Shown here: piece after piece, positions 17,207 to 26,968 of the stretch
How the letters are laid out: the number at the start of each line of letters is the position of its first letter
How positions within the stretch are numbered: position 1 is the first letter of the stretch
Source: Alphaproteobacteria bacterium UBA3612
GTDB lineage: Bacteria; Pseudomonadota; Alphaproteobacteria; Sphingomonadales; Sphingomonadaceae
DNA: 64,000 bases
Assembly (NCBI GenBank): GCA_002375465.1
Contig: DFLT01000017.1
Span: forward strand, 242,505-306,504
Direction of reading: 5' to 3'
Program-made: the position numbers and the translations under genes
Notes under the pieces: generated by a model
What the model was told of the DNA's origin: nothing
What the model saw: the letters and a program-made list of their open reading frames with translations, nothing else
Databases searched by the model: none

Positions 17207-19498
17207 CTAGAACCGCGTTCCCAGCCGTAGCGCCACGCCCACATCCGCTGGCGCATTGGCCAGATGGCCGGGCTGGCTGCGGTAAAAGGCGTTGGCCTGC
17301 AAATAGCCTGCGGACAACGGCATCTGGTAGGCGCTTTCCACCGTGACTTCGCGGCCCGACGGCGTCAGTTCGACCTGCCTTTGCGACATGATCGGCCTTG
17401 CCGCAGTATAATCATATGCGGTCGGCAGGGTCAGCGTGAGCGCACCCCCCTCTATCCGCAGAGGCTGGCCGATGCGCAGGCCCACGCGATCGCCCGGGCG
17501 GAACGCATTTGCCCGCGCAACGTCGAAGGCCATCGCACTGCTGGCGACCCGCTCCGCGGCTGTCGCCAGTCCGCCATTCAGTTTCAGCGCAGTCCCACCC
17601 CGTTTCAGATCGAGGCCCAACGACCATTGATCGCCAAGCCGGGCATAAGCGGAGACGGTAACGAAATCGCTGTGCGCGCCGCCAATACCCAGAAGATCGG
17701 AGCCGCGCGACCCGAGGAAGGTTCCTGCCTCCTGCAATTGTTCGAATCCGGCGGACACGGTCACTGGCCCGATGCTGCGCGACGCCTGCACGGCAAGGCG
17801 CGTCGCTGCGTCCTCCTCGCCCGGCGTTTCCGCCGCCAGCGAATAGGCGCGCCCCGCAGCAAAGCCGAGTGTCCATGCCCCGAACCGCTGCGCCACCGCT
17901 GCGGCGTCGCGGCTGACGATGCCATCGTCGCCCAGCCGCTGATCGCCGCTGAGCCAGGACATGCCAGCGCCTTCGCCGGGAATGCCGATGTCGAGCAAGG
18001 CGGCGGGGGAATAGCCGAAGCCGAGAACGGTGGTCGTGTCCCGGGCCGGATTGCCGGCGACGAAGCCGGACAGGGGAACACCGCCATTCCCGCCGCGCGC
18101 ATCGAGTCCGCGAGCCTCCAGGCTTGAGGCGTAGGCGTTCCGGTTGCCACCTGACAGCGCCAGCGCCAGCGCCGCCGGGCCGATTCCCGCGCGGCCAAAG
18201 CGACGGTCCGCCAATAAGGGGCCGACCAGCTTGCCAGGTGCACTGCGCGCCGCGACGTGGCCGCCCATGTCCGTCGTATAGGCACGGCCATAACGGTCCA
18301 GAACGACGACATTGCCGATGCTGTCCACCAATTTTCCGGCATCGCCCGCCGCGCCCCCGACGGTGGCGATGGGGTCGGCTTCCGCCAGAACCACGGGCGA
18401 ACCGGCAAGGCGGGTTGGCCCTTGCGGCGCAAAGGCGGCGCCGATGTCGACCGCGCCGCCACCGAAAACGCTATCCACGCCCGGATCGCCCAGGTCGCGG
18501 GCGCTGCCCCGCAGAATGTCGATTGCTTCGTCGGCAGTCAGATTTGGGAAGGCCGAGAAAAGCAGCGCGAGCGCCCCCGCCACCCCAGGCGCCGCATAAG
18601 AGGTGCCGCTGTAAAGAAACGGATCGCCGTTTTCGTTAAAGCTGCGCACGCGCACACCGAGAGCGGACAGATAGACATTCCCCGCATCCCCGGCCGCATT
18701 GGTGAAATCCGCGGGCTGATCCTCCTGATCGATGGCGCCAGCGATGATGACGCGGCCGTTTGCCGCCGAATCGAGCGCCACCAGCGCCATGGGGTCAGGC
18801 CGGGCGTTCGAATCATTTCCCGCCGAGATGACGATCACCATTCCAGCCCGCGTTGCCCGGTCGATGGCGTTTCTCAGGACCGACTGTGCGGCGCTGCCAC
18901 CCAGCGAGATGTTGGTCACCTTCGCGCCTGCAATCCGCGCCGCATCGACACTTTCGGCGATCTGGCGGTCCGGGAAACCGCAGCCATCATCATCGCCGCA
19001 GCTCGTCTCGTCACTCGCTTTTAGTGCCTGTATCGTCGCGCGCGGCGCTATTCCCTGCATGCCATCGCGGTCATTGTCGGCGGCAGCGGCAATGACGGCG
19101 GCCACCGACGTGCCGTGCCCATCGGTATCCTTCAGGGAACCGGGTGCACCGATAACGGCGCTTGCCCCGCTGATCCTGCCCGCGAACTGCGCCGAATCCG
19201 TGTCGATGCCGGTATCGATGACCGCCACCGTCACCCCCTCGCCAAAGGCGCCCGCCTGATATGCGGTCAGTGCGTCCATCGACGTGGCGGCGTTCGAGCG
19301 GCGATATTCGGCGCTGTCCAGATTGGGCGCTGCAGGGGCGGGCGTGGGTGTGGGCGCAGGTGTCGGCGTAGAGGCCGGGGGCGGCGGTAATGACGTCTGC
19401 GGCGGGGGCGCGGCGCCGGAGGAGCCGCCGCCACAGGCACCCAGCGCGAACGCTGCTGCACTGCCCAGCAAAAGCGCGCCTGTGCGGTTGAAGGTCAT
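17207..19498 (-). CDS. S8 family serine peptidase, lipoprotein with C-terminal beta-rich domain
   Basis: About 763 residues. A lipobox LGAC near residues 20-23 is followed by a Pro/Thr-rich linker and a subtilisin domain with the catalytic triad: Asp in VAVIDTGID, His in DGHGTSVA and Ser in SGTSYAAPG. The last 350 residues are beta-rich and end in Phe, like autotransporter barrels. The enzyme could be a lipid-anchored or self-exported surface protease; the lipobox and barrel-like end together are unusual. The ATG at 19498 is preferred to a TTG two codons upstream. Confidence 0.83.
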   Translation of the reverse strand: MTFNRTGALLLGSAAAFALGACGGGSSGAAPPPQTSLPPPPASTPTPAPTPTPAPAAPNLDSAEYRRSNAATSMDALTAYQAGAFGEGVTVAVIDTGIDTDSAQFAGRISGASAVIGAPGSLKDTDGHGTSVAAVIAAAADNDRDGMQGIAPRATIQALKASDETSCGDDDGCGFPDRQIAESVDAARIAGAKVTNISLGGSAAQSVLRNAIDRATRAGMVIVISAGNDSNARPDPMALVALDSAANGRVIIAGAIDQEDQPADFTNAAGDAGNVYLSALGVRVRSFNENGDPFLYSGTSYAAPGVAGALALLFSAFPNLTADEAIDILRGSARDLGDPGVDSVFGGGAVDIGAAFAPQGPTRLAGSPVVLAEADPIATVGGAAGDAGKLVDSIGNVVVLDRYGRAYTTDMGGHVAARSAPGKLVGPLLADRRFGRAGIGPAALALALSGGNRNAYASSLEARGLDARGGNGGVPLSGFVAGNPARDTTTVLGFGYSPAALLDIGIPGEGAGMSWLSGDQRLGDDGIVSRDAAAVAQRFGAWTLGFAAGRAYSLAAETPGEEDAATRLAVQASRSIGPVTVSAGFEQLQEAGTFLGSRGSDLLGIGGAHSDFVTVSAYARLGDQWSLGLDLKRGGTALKLNGGLATAAERVASSAMAFDVARANAFRPGDRVGLRIGQPLRIEGGALTLTLPTAYDYTAARPIMSQRQVELTPSGREVTVESAYQMPLSAGYLQANAFYRSQPGHLANAPADVGVALRLGTRF

Positions 19499-19612
19499 AC
19501 GCAAACCATCCCACTGACGAAAAAGACGTTTCCGGACCGCTACCGCAAAAAGGGTGTCGAATTGCTGAATGGCCGTTGCGGGCGCGGGTCGGGAACACCT
19601 AAGCGGTGGCGC

Positions 19613-20275
19613 ATGGATCTATCGCATATCGACACCTGGCTCTTCGACATGGACAATACGCTCTATCCCGCGAGCGCCGACCTGTTCCGCCATATCGACG
19701 AGCGCATGGGCGCCTTCATCGCAGAGGAGCTTGGCGTCGACCGTGTCGAGGCCCGGCGCGTGCAGAAGCAATTCTTTCACGCCCACGGTACGACGCTGCG
19801 CGGCCTGATGGACGAACACGGCGTGGAGCCGCGCCGTTTCCTGGACTTCGTGCACGATATCGAGATGGACGCCCTGGCAGAGGATCCGCGCGTTTCCGAA
19901 GGGATCGCGGCGCTCCCTGGCCGCAAATTCGTCTTCACCAATGGCGATGTTGCCTATGCCGAGCGGGTGTTGCAGCGCCTGGGACTTGCGGGCCTGTTCG
20001 AGGCGATTCACGATATTCACGCCATGGATTACCGGCCAAAGCCGGAACCGCAGGTCTATGCCGCCATGTGCGAGGCCCTGTCCATCGCCCCGGAACGCAG
20101 CGTATTCGTCGAGGATATGGCCCGTAACCTTGTGCCCGCGAAGGCGCTCGGTATGACCACCGTCTGGATAGACAATGGCAGCGAATCGGGCGGCTATCAG
20201 GCCGATATGGATGCGGTGGACCTGGTCATCACCGATCTTGGCGAATGGCTGTCGACACTGACGAAGGATGTTTGA
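19613..20275 (+). CDS. HAD-family pyrimidine 5'-nucleotidase-like phosphatase
   Basis: A 220-residue HAD hydrolase with nucleophile motif FDMDNTLYP (about 10-18), motif II FTNGD and motif IV VFVEDMARNL. It resembles the SDT1/pyrimidine 5'-nucleotidase group that dephosphorylates UMP or CMP or acts on pyridoxal phosphate; the substrate is not determinable. The ATG at 19613 fits the family start. Its stop directly abuts the dapD start codon, so it is coupled to dapD and dapE. Confidence 0.83.
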   Translation: MDLSHIDTWLFDMDNTLYPASADLFRHIDERMGAFIAEELGVDRVEARRVQKQFFHAHGTTLRGLMDEHGVEPRRFLDFVHDIEMDALAEDPRVSEGIAALPGRKFVFTNGDVAYAERVLQRLGLAGLFEAIHDIHAMDYRPKPEPQVYAAMCEALSIAPERSVFVEDMARNLVPAKALGMTTVWIDNGSESGGYQADMDAVDLVITDLGEWLSTLTKDV

Positions 20276-21094
20276 ATGAGCTTGGAAACCACCATCGATG
20301 CGGCATGGGATGCGCGCGACACGCTGGGCGTCGACACGAAGGGCGAGGTGCGCGACGCCGTTGACGAGGCGCTGGCGGGCCTGGACGCCGGGACGTTACG
20401 CGTCGCGGAAAAGATCGAGGGCGAGTGGCAGGTTCACCAATGGCTGAAAAAGGCCGTTCTGCTGTCGTTTCGCCTGAATGACAATCAGCTGATGACGGGC
20501 ACTGACAGCCTGGGCAATGCCTTTGACAAGGTGCCGTCGAAATTCGCCAATTGGGACGAGGCGGCGTTCCGCGCGGCGGGCTTCCGTGCCGTACCGGGCG
20601 CCATCGTGCGCCGGGGCGCGCACATCGCCCGCAATGTGGTCCTGATGCCCAGCTTCACCAATATCGGCGCCTATGTCGGCGAAGGGACCATGGTGGATAC
20701 CTGGGGATCCGTCGGCAGCTGCGCGCAGGTGGGAAAGAACTGTCATATCAGCGCCGGCACCGGCATTGGTGGCGTGCTGGAGCCGCTGCAGGCGAACCCA
20801 ACCATCATCGAGGATAATTGCTTCATCGGCGCGCGGTCGGAGGTCGTCGAGGGCGTCATCGTCGGAGAGGGCAGTGTCCTCGCGATGGGCGTTTTCATTA
20901 CCGGCTCGACGAAGATCGTCGACCGCACGACGGGCGAGATGTTCCGCGGCCATGTTCCGCCCTACAGCGTGGTTGTCCCCGGCACCCTGCCCGATCCGAA
21001 GGGCGGTCCCAGCCTGGCCTGCGCGGTCATCGTGAAGCGCGTCGATGCGCAGACCCGCTCCAAAACCAGCGTCAACGAACTGCTGCGGGACTAG
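20276..21094 (+). CDS. dapD: 2,3,4,5-tetrahydropyridine-2,6-dicarboxylate N-succinyltransferase
   Basis: A 272-residue left-handed beta-helix acyltransferase that succinylates tetrahydrodipicolinate in the lysine/diaminopimelate pathway. Conserved hexapeptide-repeat segments include [20 protein letters not shown] and [16 protein letters not shown]. The start codon is adjacent to the stop of the HAD gene. dapE follows five bases downstream. Confidence 0.96.
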   Translation: MSLETTIDAAWDARDTLGVDTKGEVRDAVDEALAGLDAGTLRVAEKIEGEWQVHQWLKKAVLLSFRLNDNQLMTGTDSLGNAFDKVPSKFANWDEAAFRAAGFRAVPGAIVRRGAHIARNVVLMPSFTNIGAYVGEGTMVDTWGSVGSCAQVGKNCHISAGTGIGGVLEPLQANPTIIEDNCFIGARSEVVEGVIVGEGSVLAMGVFITGSTKIVDRTTGEMFRGHVPPYSVVVPGTLPDPKGGPSLACAVIVKRVDAQTRSKTSVNELLRD

Positions 21095-21099
21095 GGCCG

Positions 21100-22245
21100 A
21101 TTTCCACGCCACTCTCTCTTGCGCAGGACCTGATCCGCTGCGCCAGCGTGACACCTGTTGATGCGGGCGCGCAGGACGTGCTCGCCAGCGCGCTGCAGGC
21201 GGCAGGCTTCACGGTCTGGCGGCATGTCTGCGGGGAGGCGCCGGACGGGCCGGTTCACAATCTGTTCGCCCGGCGCGGCGATTCCGGTCCGCATTTTGCC
21301 TTCGCAGGCCATACCGATGTCGTGCCGACAGGCGATCTCTCGCACTGGGATTGCGATCCCTTCGCGGCAGAGGTGAAGGACGGGATGCTCGTTGGGCGCG
21401 GCGCGTCCGACATGAAATCCGCTATCGCCGCATTCGCCGCCGCCGCCGCCGATGTGCAGCCGCAGACCGGCTCCATCAGCCTGATCATCACGGGCGATGA
21501 AGAGGGGCCGGCAACCTATGGCACGAAGCGGCTGCTGCAGTGGATGGAGGCAGAGGGGCATGTTCCCGATCATTGCCTGGTCGGAGAGCCAACGAGCCGC
21601 GCGGTTCTGGGCGACATGGTGAAGATCGGACGCCGCGGCTCGGTAAATGCATGGGTTCGTGTAAATGGTGCGCAGGGGCATGTCGCCTATCCGCACATGG
21701 CCGAAAATCCGATCACGCATCTGGTGCAAATACTCTCCCGCCTGCAGACGGCGACGCTGGATGAGGGCAATGACTGGTTCCAGCCGTCCAATCTGGAAGT
21801 GACCGAGATCCTGGCCCCGAACCCGGCGCACAATATCATCCCCGCCTATGCGGAGGCGCGCCTGAACATCCGTTTCAACGATAGCCATTCGGGGCGCGAT
21901 CTCGCGCTCTGGATCGAGGAGACGGCCAGGGGCGTCACTGAGCGCGCCGAAGTCGAGGCGATCATTTCAGGCGAATCCTTTTTGACGCCGCCGGGCGAGT
22001 TCTCCACGCTGATCGCCGATTCCATCGAGGCGGAGACCGGCGTGCAACCGACGCTCTCCACCAGCGGCGGCACGTCGGACGCCCGGTTCATTCGCCGCCT
22101 GTGCCCCGTGGTCGAATTCGGTCTGGTCGGCGCGTCCATGCACAAGGTTGGGGAACATGTCGCCGTGGCGGACATCGACCGTCTGTCGGCGATCTATCGC
22201 CGTATCCTATCCGGCTATTTTTCGCCGGAAGCTTCCGCCCGCTAA
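21100..22245 (+). CDS. dapE: Succinyl-diaminopimelate desuccinylase (apparent ATT start)
   Basis: About 381 residues, an M20 zinc amidase removing succinate from N-succinyl-LL-diaminopimelate. The metal ligands are in FAGHTDVVPTGD, GRGASDMKS and GDEEGPATYGT; the C-terminal STSGGTSDARF is typical. No ATG, GTG or TTG is available near the family start: the frame just after the dapD stop reads ATT TCC ACG CCA CTC, matching the normal N-terminus. The first in-frame GTG would delete about 16 conserved residues. ATT with translational coupling to dapD is the best explanation. Confidence 0.9.
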   Translation: MSTPLSLAQDLIRCASVTPVDAGAQDVLASALQAAGFTVWRHVCGEAPDGPVHNLFARRGDSGPHFAFAGHTDVVPTGDLSHWDCDPFAAEVKDGMLVGRGASDMKSAIAAFAAAAADVQPQTGSISLIITGDEEGPATYGTKRLLQWMEAEGHVPDHCLVGEPTSRAVLGDMVKIGRRGSVNAWVRVNGAQGHVAYPHMAENPITHLVQILSRLQTATLDEGNDWFQPSNLEVTEILAPNPAHNIIPAYAEARLNIRFNDSHSGRDLALWIEETARGVTERAEVEAIISGESFLTPPGEFSTLIADSIEAETGVQPTLSTSGGTSDARFIRRLCPVVEFGLVGASMHKVGEHVAVADIDRLSAIYRRILSGYFSPEASAR

Positions 22246-22898
22246 GCTGCGATTTTGCAGTCGGTGGGCCGCGCTGCAACACGCGTCACCTCGTGCTGCC
22301 CTTTTGCGCCTGCCCGGTTGGCGGCCTCTGCGGGCGCCTCTTCGCTGGCAGGCGGCGCACCCGTCAGCCGCTGGCGCAGCCGGTCATATGTCGACAAATG
22401 CCGGCGCCGGAACGCCTCGTATTTTTCGATAGCTTCGCCGAGCGGCCCCGCGTCCGTGACCAGCGGTTGCTCGGCCCGCGCCAGCCGGACGTCGAGCGGC
22501 GCGCTGCGACCATAGACCGCCTCAAGGCGCGACAGCTCGATTTGGGCAGCGCCCCATAAGGTTGAGGAGGGGGACGCGCTTTGCGCGCTCTCCACTGCCG
22601 CTTCCGCCGACGCGGCCTGCCGATCCCAATCGGCTATGATTCGGCCCAGTTCACTATCCAGCTCTGCCAGTTCCGCTTCCGAAATCGGCATGTCGGCCGC
22701 CATTACCGGCGGCGTGTACAGCGGTTCCGTCACCTCCGGGGCGGGCACAGCCGCATCCGCGCGGAGATTGCACGGTCCGGGCGCGATTCGCTCGCCCGGG
22801 CGATGCGCCAGGCTGGGCCATGCGCCGCCATTGCCGGGCGCCATGCAGGCCGACCCCAGCAGGGCCAATAGAGGACAGAGATAATGTGCGACGCCCAT
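22242..22898 (-). CDS. Hypothetical lipoprotein
   Basis: A 218-residue protein whose N-terminus (from the ATG at 22898) is a short hydrophobic stretch ending in the lipobox LGSAC. The mature part is rich in Ala, Glu and Arg, with probable helices or coiled coil about 75-180 and a basic C-terminus. No family recognised. Its stop overlaps the dapE stop, tail to tail, by four bases. The longer open frame upstream has no signal sequence. Confidence 0.6.
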   Translation of the reverse strand: MGVAHYLCPLLALLGSACMAPGNGGAWPSLAHRPGERIAPGPCNLRADAAVPAPEVTEPLYTPPVMAADMPISEAELAELDSELGRIIADWDRQAASAEAAVESAQSASPSSTLWGAAQIELSRLEAVYGRSAPLDVRLARAEQPLVTDAGPLGEAIEKYEAFRRRHLSTYDRLRQRLTGAPPASEEAPAEAANRAGAKGQHEVTRVAARPTDCKIAA

Positions 22899-23030
22899 GC
22901 CGACGTCATTTGCCGTTCCGCGATGCTGCGGGCAAGCCCGGCCGCATTGTGCATGGCTTTCACCGCATGGCTTCTGCGGGCTTGATCGCATTCGCGCCTG
23001 CCCGTAAGGGACGCGCCTTCACCTAGATGC

Positions 23031-23107
23031 GCGCCCGTAGCTCAGCTGGATAGAGTACCTGACTACGAATCAGGGGGTCGGAGGTTCGAATCCTTCCGGG
23101 CGCGCCA
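23031..23107 (+). tRNA. tRNA-Arg (ACG)
   Basis: A complete cloverleaf of 77 bases including an encoded CCA. The acceptor stem GCGCCCG (23031-23037) pairs with 23097-23103; discriminator G. The anticodon loop CTACGAA gives ACG, read as ICG after deamination. Standard D- and T-arms. Confidence 0.97.
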
Positions 23108-23292
23108 AACATCCCACAGACGAATACGACACGCCGGTTCGGCATGAGGCACCGCATCTCATTCGCGCTGCCTGTGAAATCCCGTCTGAACCCGTCGGCT
23201 ATGTTCTTGGGGCCCTGGCCCCGTTCTTGACTCTCGTCATCATTCATCATCATGTATTAACCACAAGCGGTCTCTGATGAGGGGCGGGGAAG

Positions 23293-24444
23293 TTGGGCGG
23301 TCTATCACGCTTCGACAGCCTGAATGACTTCGCCGATCTTATCGGCCTGTTTTACGACGCCGCTCTGGATGCCGGTTTATGGCAGGGATTGTCGGGCAGG
23401 ATTGCAGAGGCGGTCGGGGCGACCAGCGCCGTTTTGAAGGTGCACGAACCCGGCGGCGCGGTCGCGCTTCTGGAAATCACCGAAAACATGGTCGTTGACG
23501 ATGATCTGCAGGATTGGGCCACGCACTGGCACAGTCGCGATCTTTGGGTGCAGCGATCCATCTCGCATGGTCTGTCCCGCATCGTCACGGATACGGAGCT
23601 GGTTTCGGACGAGGAACGCCGCACGACCGATTTTTACGGGGAATGGCTGCGTCATCTCGATATTCATCACATGATCGGCGCGGCCTTTCCGGCGGGCGGG
23701 ACGGCCATCGGCGTTCTCGGCATCCACCGGCCGCAAGGCGCCTCGCCTTTCGATCGGGAGGATCGGCGCAGGGTGGGCCTGTTGCTGCCGCACCTGCAAC
23801 GCGCCCTGCAATTGGGGCGCCACATGACACACCTGTCGCACGCGGAAAGCATCGCCCTTGAAAGCCTGGATGCCGTCGACATGGGCGTGATGATCATCGC
23901 CGCAGGCGCACAAGTCGTACACGCGAACGGCGTTGCCGAGGCTATGCTGGAACGCAGCACTGAATTGGTTTGCCGCAATGGCCGGATGGCGGCGCGCGAT
24001 GCGCCCCTACAATCGCGGCTCAGCGCCGTCCTGCAGGCTGCCCTCGCCACCGCCGCAGGCGATCCGCAGGGGGCCGAGGGTCTGATCCGCATAGACCGAT
24101 CGGACCGTTCGTCATGGACCCTGTCCGTCACGCCTTTGCGGCCGCGATCGCCCGCTCTGTTCTGGCAGCGTCCATTGGCGCTGATCCTGATGCGCGACCC
24201 GGAATTTCCGCCCTATCGCATCGACGCACTGCGCATGTTGTTCAATTTCACCCGCATGGAGGCGGTGGTCGCCGCGCATCTGGTCGCGGGTGGCGCACCC
24301 GTGGATATTGCGCGCAGCCTGCACATCGGCCTTGGCACGGTACGAACCCATCTGAAGCAGATTCTGCTGAAAACCGGCACGTCGCGTCAGGCGGAAGCGG
24401 TTCTGGTCGTCAGCCGCAGCGTTGCCGCCAGTCAAATTTCCTGA
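23293..24444 (+). CDS. LuxR-type helix-turn-helix transcriptional regulator
   Basis: A 383-residue protein with a C-terminal LuxR/GerE-like HTH (about 320-375), containing GAPVDIARSLHIGLGTVRTHLKQILLKTGT in two segments. The N-terminal 200 residues look like a GAF/PAS-type sensory region with no recognised ligand motif. The start is TTG (23293) after a GGGGA ribosome site; no ATG lies near the conserved beginning. It precedes two envelope-protein genes and the RTX protease, and might regulate them. Confidence 0.75.
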   Translation: MGGLSRFDSLNDFADLIGLFYDAALDAGLWQGLSGRIAEAVGATSAVLKVHEPGGAVALLEITENMVVDDDLQDWATHWHSRDLWVQRSISHGLSRIVTDTELVSDEERRTTDFYGEWLRHLDIHHMIGAAFPAGGTAIGVLGIHRPQGASPFDREDRRRVGLLLPHLQRALQLGRHMTHLSHAESIALESLDAVDMGVMIIAAGAQVVHANGVAEAMLERSTELVCRNGRMAARDAPLQSRLSAVLQAALATAAGDPQGAEGLIRIDRSDRSSWTLSVTPLRPRSPALFWQRPLALILMRDPEFPPYRIDALRMLFNFTRMEAVVAAHLVAGGAPVDIARSLHIGLGTVRTHLKQILLKTGTSRQAEAVLVVSRSVAASQIS

Positions 24445-24567
24445 ATCTCTCCTGTTTGGGAGAGGCATGCATCGATCCGTTTCGCTTAGTTAACCGTGTT
24501 TCCATCGGCGGCGTTCCGCATGATCTGTGCGGGGATGTGCCTTGCCGCCCATTGCGGAGGAGTGACC

Positions 24568-25290
24568 ATGCGGGGAAAGATCATTCATTATAGCGGCGCG
24601 GATGGTCAGGGCATCATCATGGCCGGCGGCCAGCAATATCCGTTCACCATCGGCTCCTGGCAGGCAGAAAGCGTTCCGACACCCGGAAATACCGTCGATA
24701 TTGCCGTCGATGACGGAACGGTGACCGGCGTCTCCCTCGTTTCCGACGACATCCTGCGAAAGGAAAAGACCGCCGAGCTGGGCAGCCGCCTCGGTTCCGC
24801 ATTGGGGAATGTCGATCTTTCAGCGCTGCAGGGCAGCGGAGGGGAGGCGATCGTCGCCCGCTATGGAAAAATGCTTTTGGGCGCCTACGCCTTGTTCGTG
24901 ATCGGTTCGCTGGCCTTCAATGCGATATCGGTGTCCTTCATGGGCAATGGCATGGGGAAGTCGCTGTTCGGAGTTACCTCGCTTCTGTCTGAATTGGGCG
25001 GAGATGGCGGCGGCAGCATCAAGATGATGTTGATTCTGGCATATCTGGGATGCGCTTTGCCATTATTATGGCCGGACCGCCGCGCCTGGCTGGCATTGCT
25101 GCTGCCCCTTCTGGCGACACTGTGGGCTATCTTCGCCGTCCTCAGCATCGTCGATTCCATGGGGGGTGGCATGATGGGCGACATGTCGGACCTGATCAGC
25201 ATCAATTTCGGATTTTATCTGTCACTGCTTGCGGCCCTCGTTCTGGCCGCAGGCGGCGCCAGGCGCTTCCTCTCCGCGGCGAAATCCTGA
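24568..25290 (+). CDS. Membrane protein with N-terminal cold-shock-like domain
   Basis: 240 residues. Residues 1-62 (MRGKIIHYSGADGQGIIMAG and following) resemble the small OB/cold-shock-like N-terminal domain seen in some proteobacterial membrane proteins. Four hydrophobic segments follow at about 105-125, 150-168, 174-196 and 212-232. Function unknown. The ATG at 24568 has a GGAG site; the longer frame from 24496 lacks one. It runs 12 bases ahead of the next gene. Confidence 0.6.
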   Translation: MRGKIIHYSGADGQGIIMAGGQQYPFTIGSWQAESVPTPGNTVDIAVDDGTVTGVSLVSDDILRKEKTAELGSRLGSALGNVDLSALQGSGGEAIVARYGKMLLGAYALFVIGSLAFNAISVSFMGNGMGKSLFGVTSLLSELGGDGGGSIKMMLILAYLGCALPLLWPDRRAWLALLLPLLATLWAIFAVLSIVDSMGGGMMGDMSDLISINFGFYLSLLAALVLAAGGARRFLSAAKS

Positions 25291-25302
25291 AGGGGCCGAA
25301 TC

Positions 25303-26598
25303 ATGCTCCATTTACCACGCACAAGTGATCAGATTCCGCTTCCGGCAATTATCGTGCTGCTTGCGGCGCTGCTGCTAGCGCGACCTGCGTCTGCCCTGCC
25401 GCTGACAAATCTGAAAGGTCAGGGGCTCGAGTCGATATACGGCGCCTACGCCCCCGGCGGCGAGTGTACGCGGGAACCGCGCATCACGATCGATGAGGAC
25501 GGCTTTGCCTTCCGCGTCGGCGAAAGCACCGTCCGCGGCAAGCCGTTCGAACGCGCGCTGACATTCATGGGTCCCAGCTATGATGGCATCAGCGCCGTGT
25601 TCTTTCCCTTTCCTGCCAGCAACAGCGATTTCGGGCCGCTGGTGATGATCGTCAATGACGAGGAAACGCCGGGGTTGATACGCGTCGATTCGAATCTGGC
25701 GCCGGGGCAAAGACTGGACCCCCTTCACGCCGCACTGAACGAGGCCTCTCCCTTCATACGGTGCGAGGGAAGCGCCCCCGCACCTGTGACGCCCGCCCCG
25801 CCTGTGCCCGCCGCGGAAACGCAGGCTACCAGGAACGTGCCGGTGACCTGGGTGTCCCTACCGGATCATGTCGGCGAATATGACGTGCACATAGACTCAG
25901 GAGAGGTCGGGTCCGAAATCAGCGCGCTGCTCGGCACGAAGATGCAGGCACTGCTTCGCAATATGTCGGCGGTCAGCCCCCTGCGCAGGCAGGGATCGAT
26001 CTATTACCTGTCGGGCAATGCACCGCATCAGGGCGGCATGGAGCAGGCCTATATCTTGTTGGACGCAGACAGGCGCGCCGTTCAGGTTGGGCTGTGGGAA
26101 CGCGGAAAGCTGACGGTCTATTCCAGTAAAAGCGGCCGTATCCCGCCCCCGCCAGAGATTCGAACCCTTTTGGCAAGCAGTCCGCCCGAAGACGCCCTGG
26201 CGGCACCGGGAACACCGTGGGAAATCGTGCCGGTTCAGAACCGGCCGCCCATCGCCTATGTAGAGGCTGCCGCATCGCCCAACATCAAATCGCTCAGCCT
26301 GTTTTGCGAAGGGGCGCGGCCCATGATGGCGATGCTGCTGAACAAACCCTTTCAGCAGCCATCGATGAAGATGACGTGGAACTTCGCCGGCAGGCTGGTT
26401 CACGTCCCCCTCGTCCGCGCCAATAGAGAGGGTACCTTCTGGCAGGGCAGTCTTGCCGGCTCCGCCTTGATAGGAACGATGCTGTCACAATCGGGATCTG
26501 CCTATCTGCGCGTCGATGACCGGCTGGAGGGGGAGGCCCTGCTGACGGGCGCCGATGTTGCCCTGCGCACGGCGCTGAGGCCCTGTCAGAGGCTGTAA
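25303..26598 (+). CDS. Hypothetical exported protein
   Basis: 431 residues with an N-terminal hydrophobic segment and probable signal-peptide cleavage after ASA-LP (about residue 31). A first region (about 35-150) is separated by a Pro/Ala-rich linker (about 152-168) from a larger second region. No catalytic motif or family recognised. Few cysteines (three; near 51, 150 and 428 approximate). It is co-directional and close to the preceding membrane protein, so probably one transcript. Confidence 0.55.
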   Translation: MLHLPRTSDQIPLPAIIVLLAALLLARPASALPLTNLKGQGLESIYGAYAPGGECTREPRITIDEDGFAFRVGESTVRGKPFERALTFMGPSYDGISAVFFPFPASNSDFGPLVMIVNDEETPGLIRVDSNLAPGQRLDPLHAALNEASPFIRCEGSAPAPVTPAPPVPAAETQATRNVPVTWVSLPDHVGEYDVHIDSGEVGSEISALLGTKMQALLRNMSAVSPLRRQGSIYYLSGNAPHQGGMEQAYILLDADRRAVQVGLWERGKLTVYSSKSGRIPPPPEIRTLLASSPPEDALAAPGTPWEIVPVQNRPPIAYVEAAASPNIKSLSLFCEGARPMMAMLLNKPFQQPSMKMTWNFAGRLVHVPLVRANREGTFWQGSLAGSALIGTMLSQSGSAYLRVDDRLEGEALLTGADVALRTALRPCQRL

Positions 26599-26968
26599 TC
26601 GTCGGCTGAGGGGCCGATGAACCCCTATTTCCGCCGAAATGTACACAGGGTGTCGCCACAGGCCCGTTCTGCGACCGGATCGCGCCATTTCGGCGGTGAT
26701 TCGGCACCACGTCATAAAATATATCATTGTTTCGCAGCTGTAATTGCCGCGTTTTGTGTGAAAATCCGCCTTTTCGGTTCCACTCGCCGTGGACCCTGCT
26801 CCATTCACCGAAAGCCGATTTCGTTTCCCCGGAACCTGCCTAGTTACCCGTTCTGGGCGGGGGCTCGGAATTTAGCATTGTTTAACCGGCGCCATTTATG
26901 GGGGCGCGACCGGCTAGCAGATTCCGGCCTTGCTCAATCTGAAAATTCTGTAAGAGCGTGGGTGAAAA
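26599..26968. promoter_or_regulatory. Long upstream region of the RTX protease with an 11-bp inverted repeat
   Basis: 370 bases without a gene, locally AT-rich (about 26713-26760 and 26870-26900). A perfect 11-base inverted repeat, CCGCCGAAATG at 26631-26641 and CATTTCGGCGG at 26686-26696, is separated by 44 bases. It could be an operator for a dimeric regulator or part of an RNA hairpin. The protease promoter must lie here, but no sigma consensus is clear. Confidence 0.5.

Noticed and set aside
23031..23107. tRNA-Arg as an integration site for a mobile element
   Set aside because: No integrase gene or duplicated 3' tRNA end was found nearby.
26836..26857. EcfG-like GGAAC...CGTT upstream of the RTX protease
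   Set aside because: The spacing is 13 bases rather than 16-17, outside the consensus.
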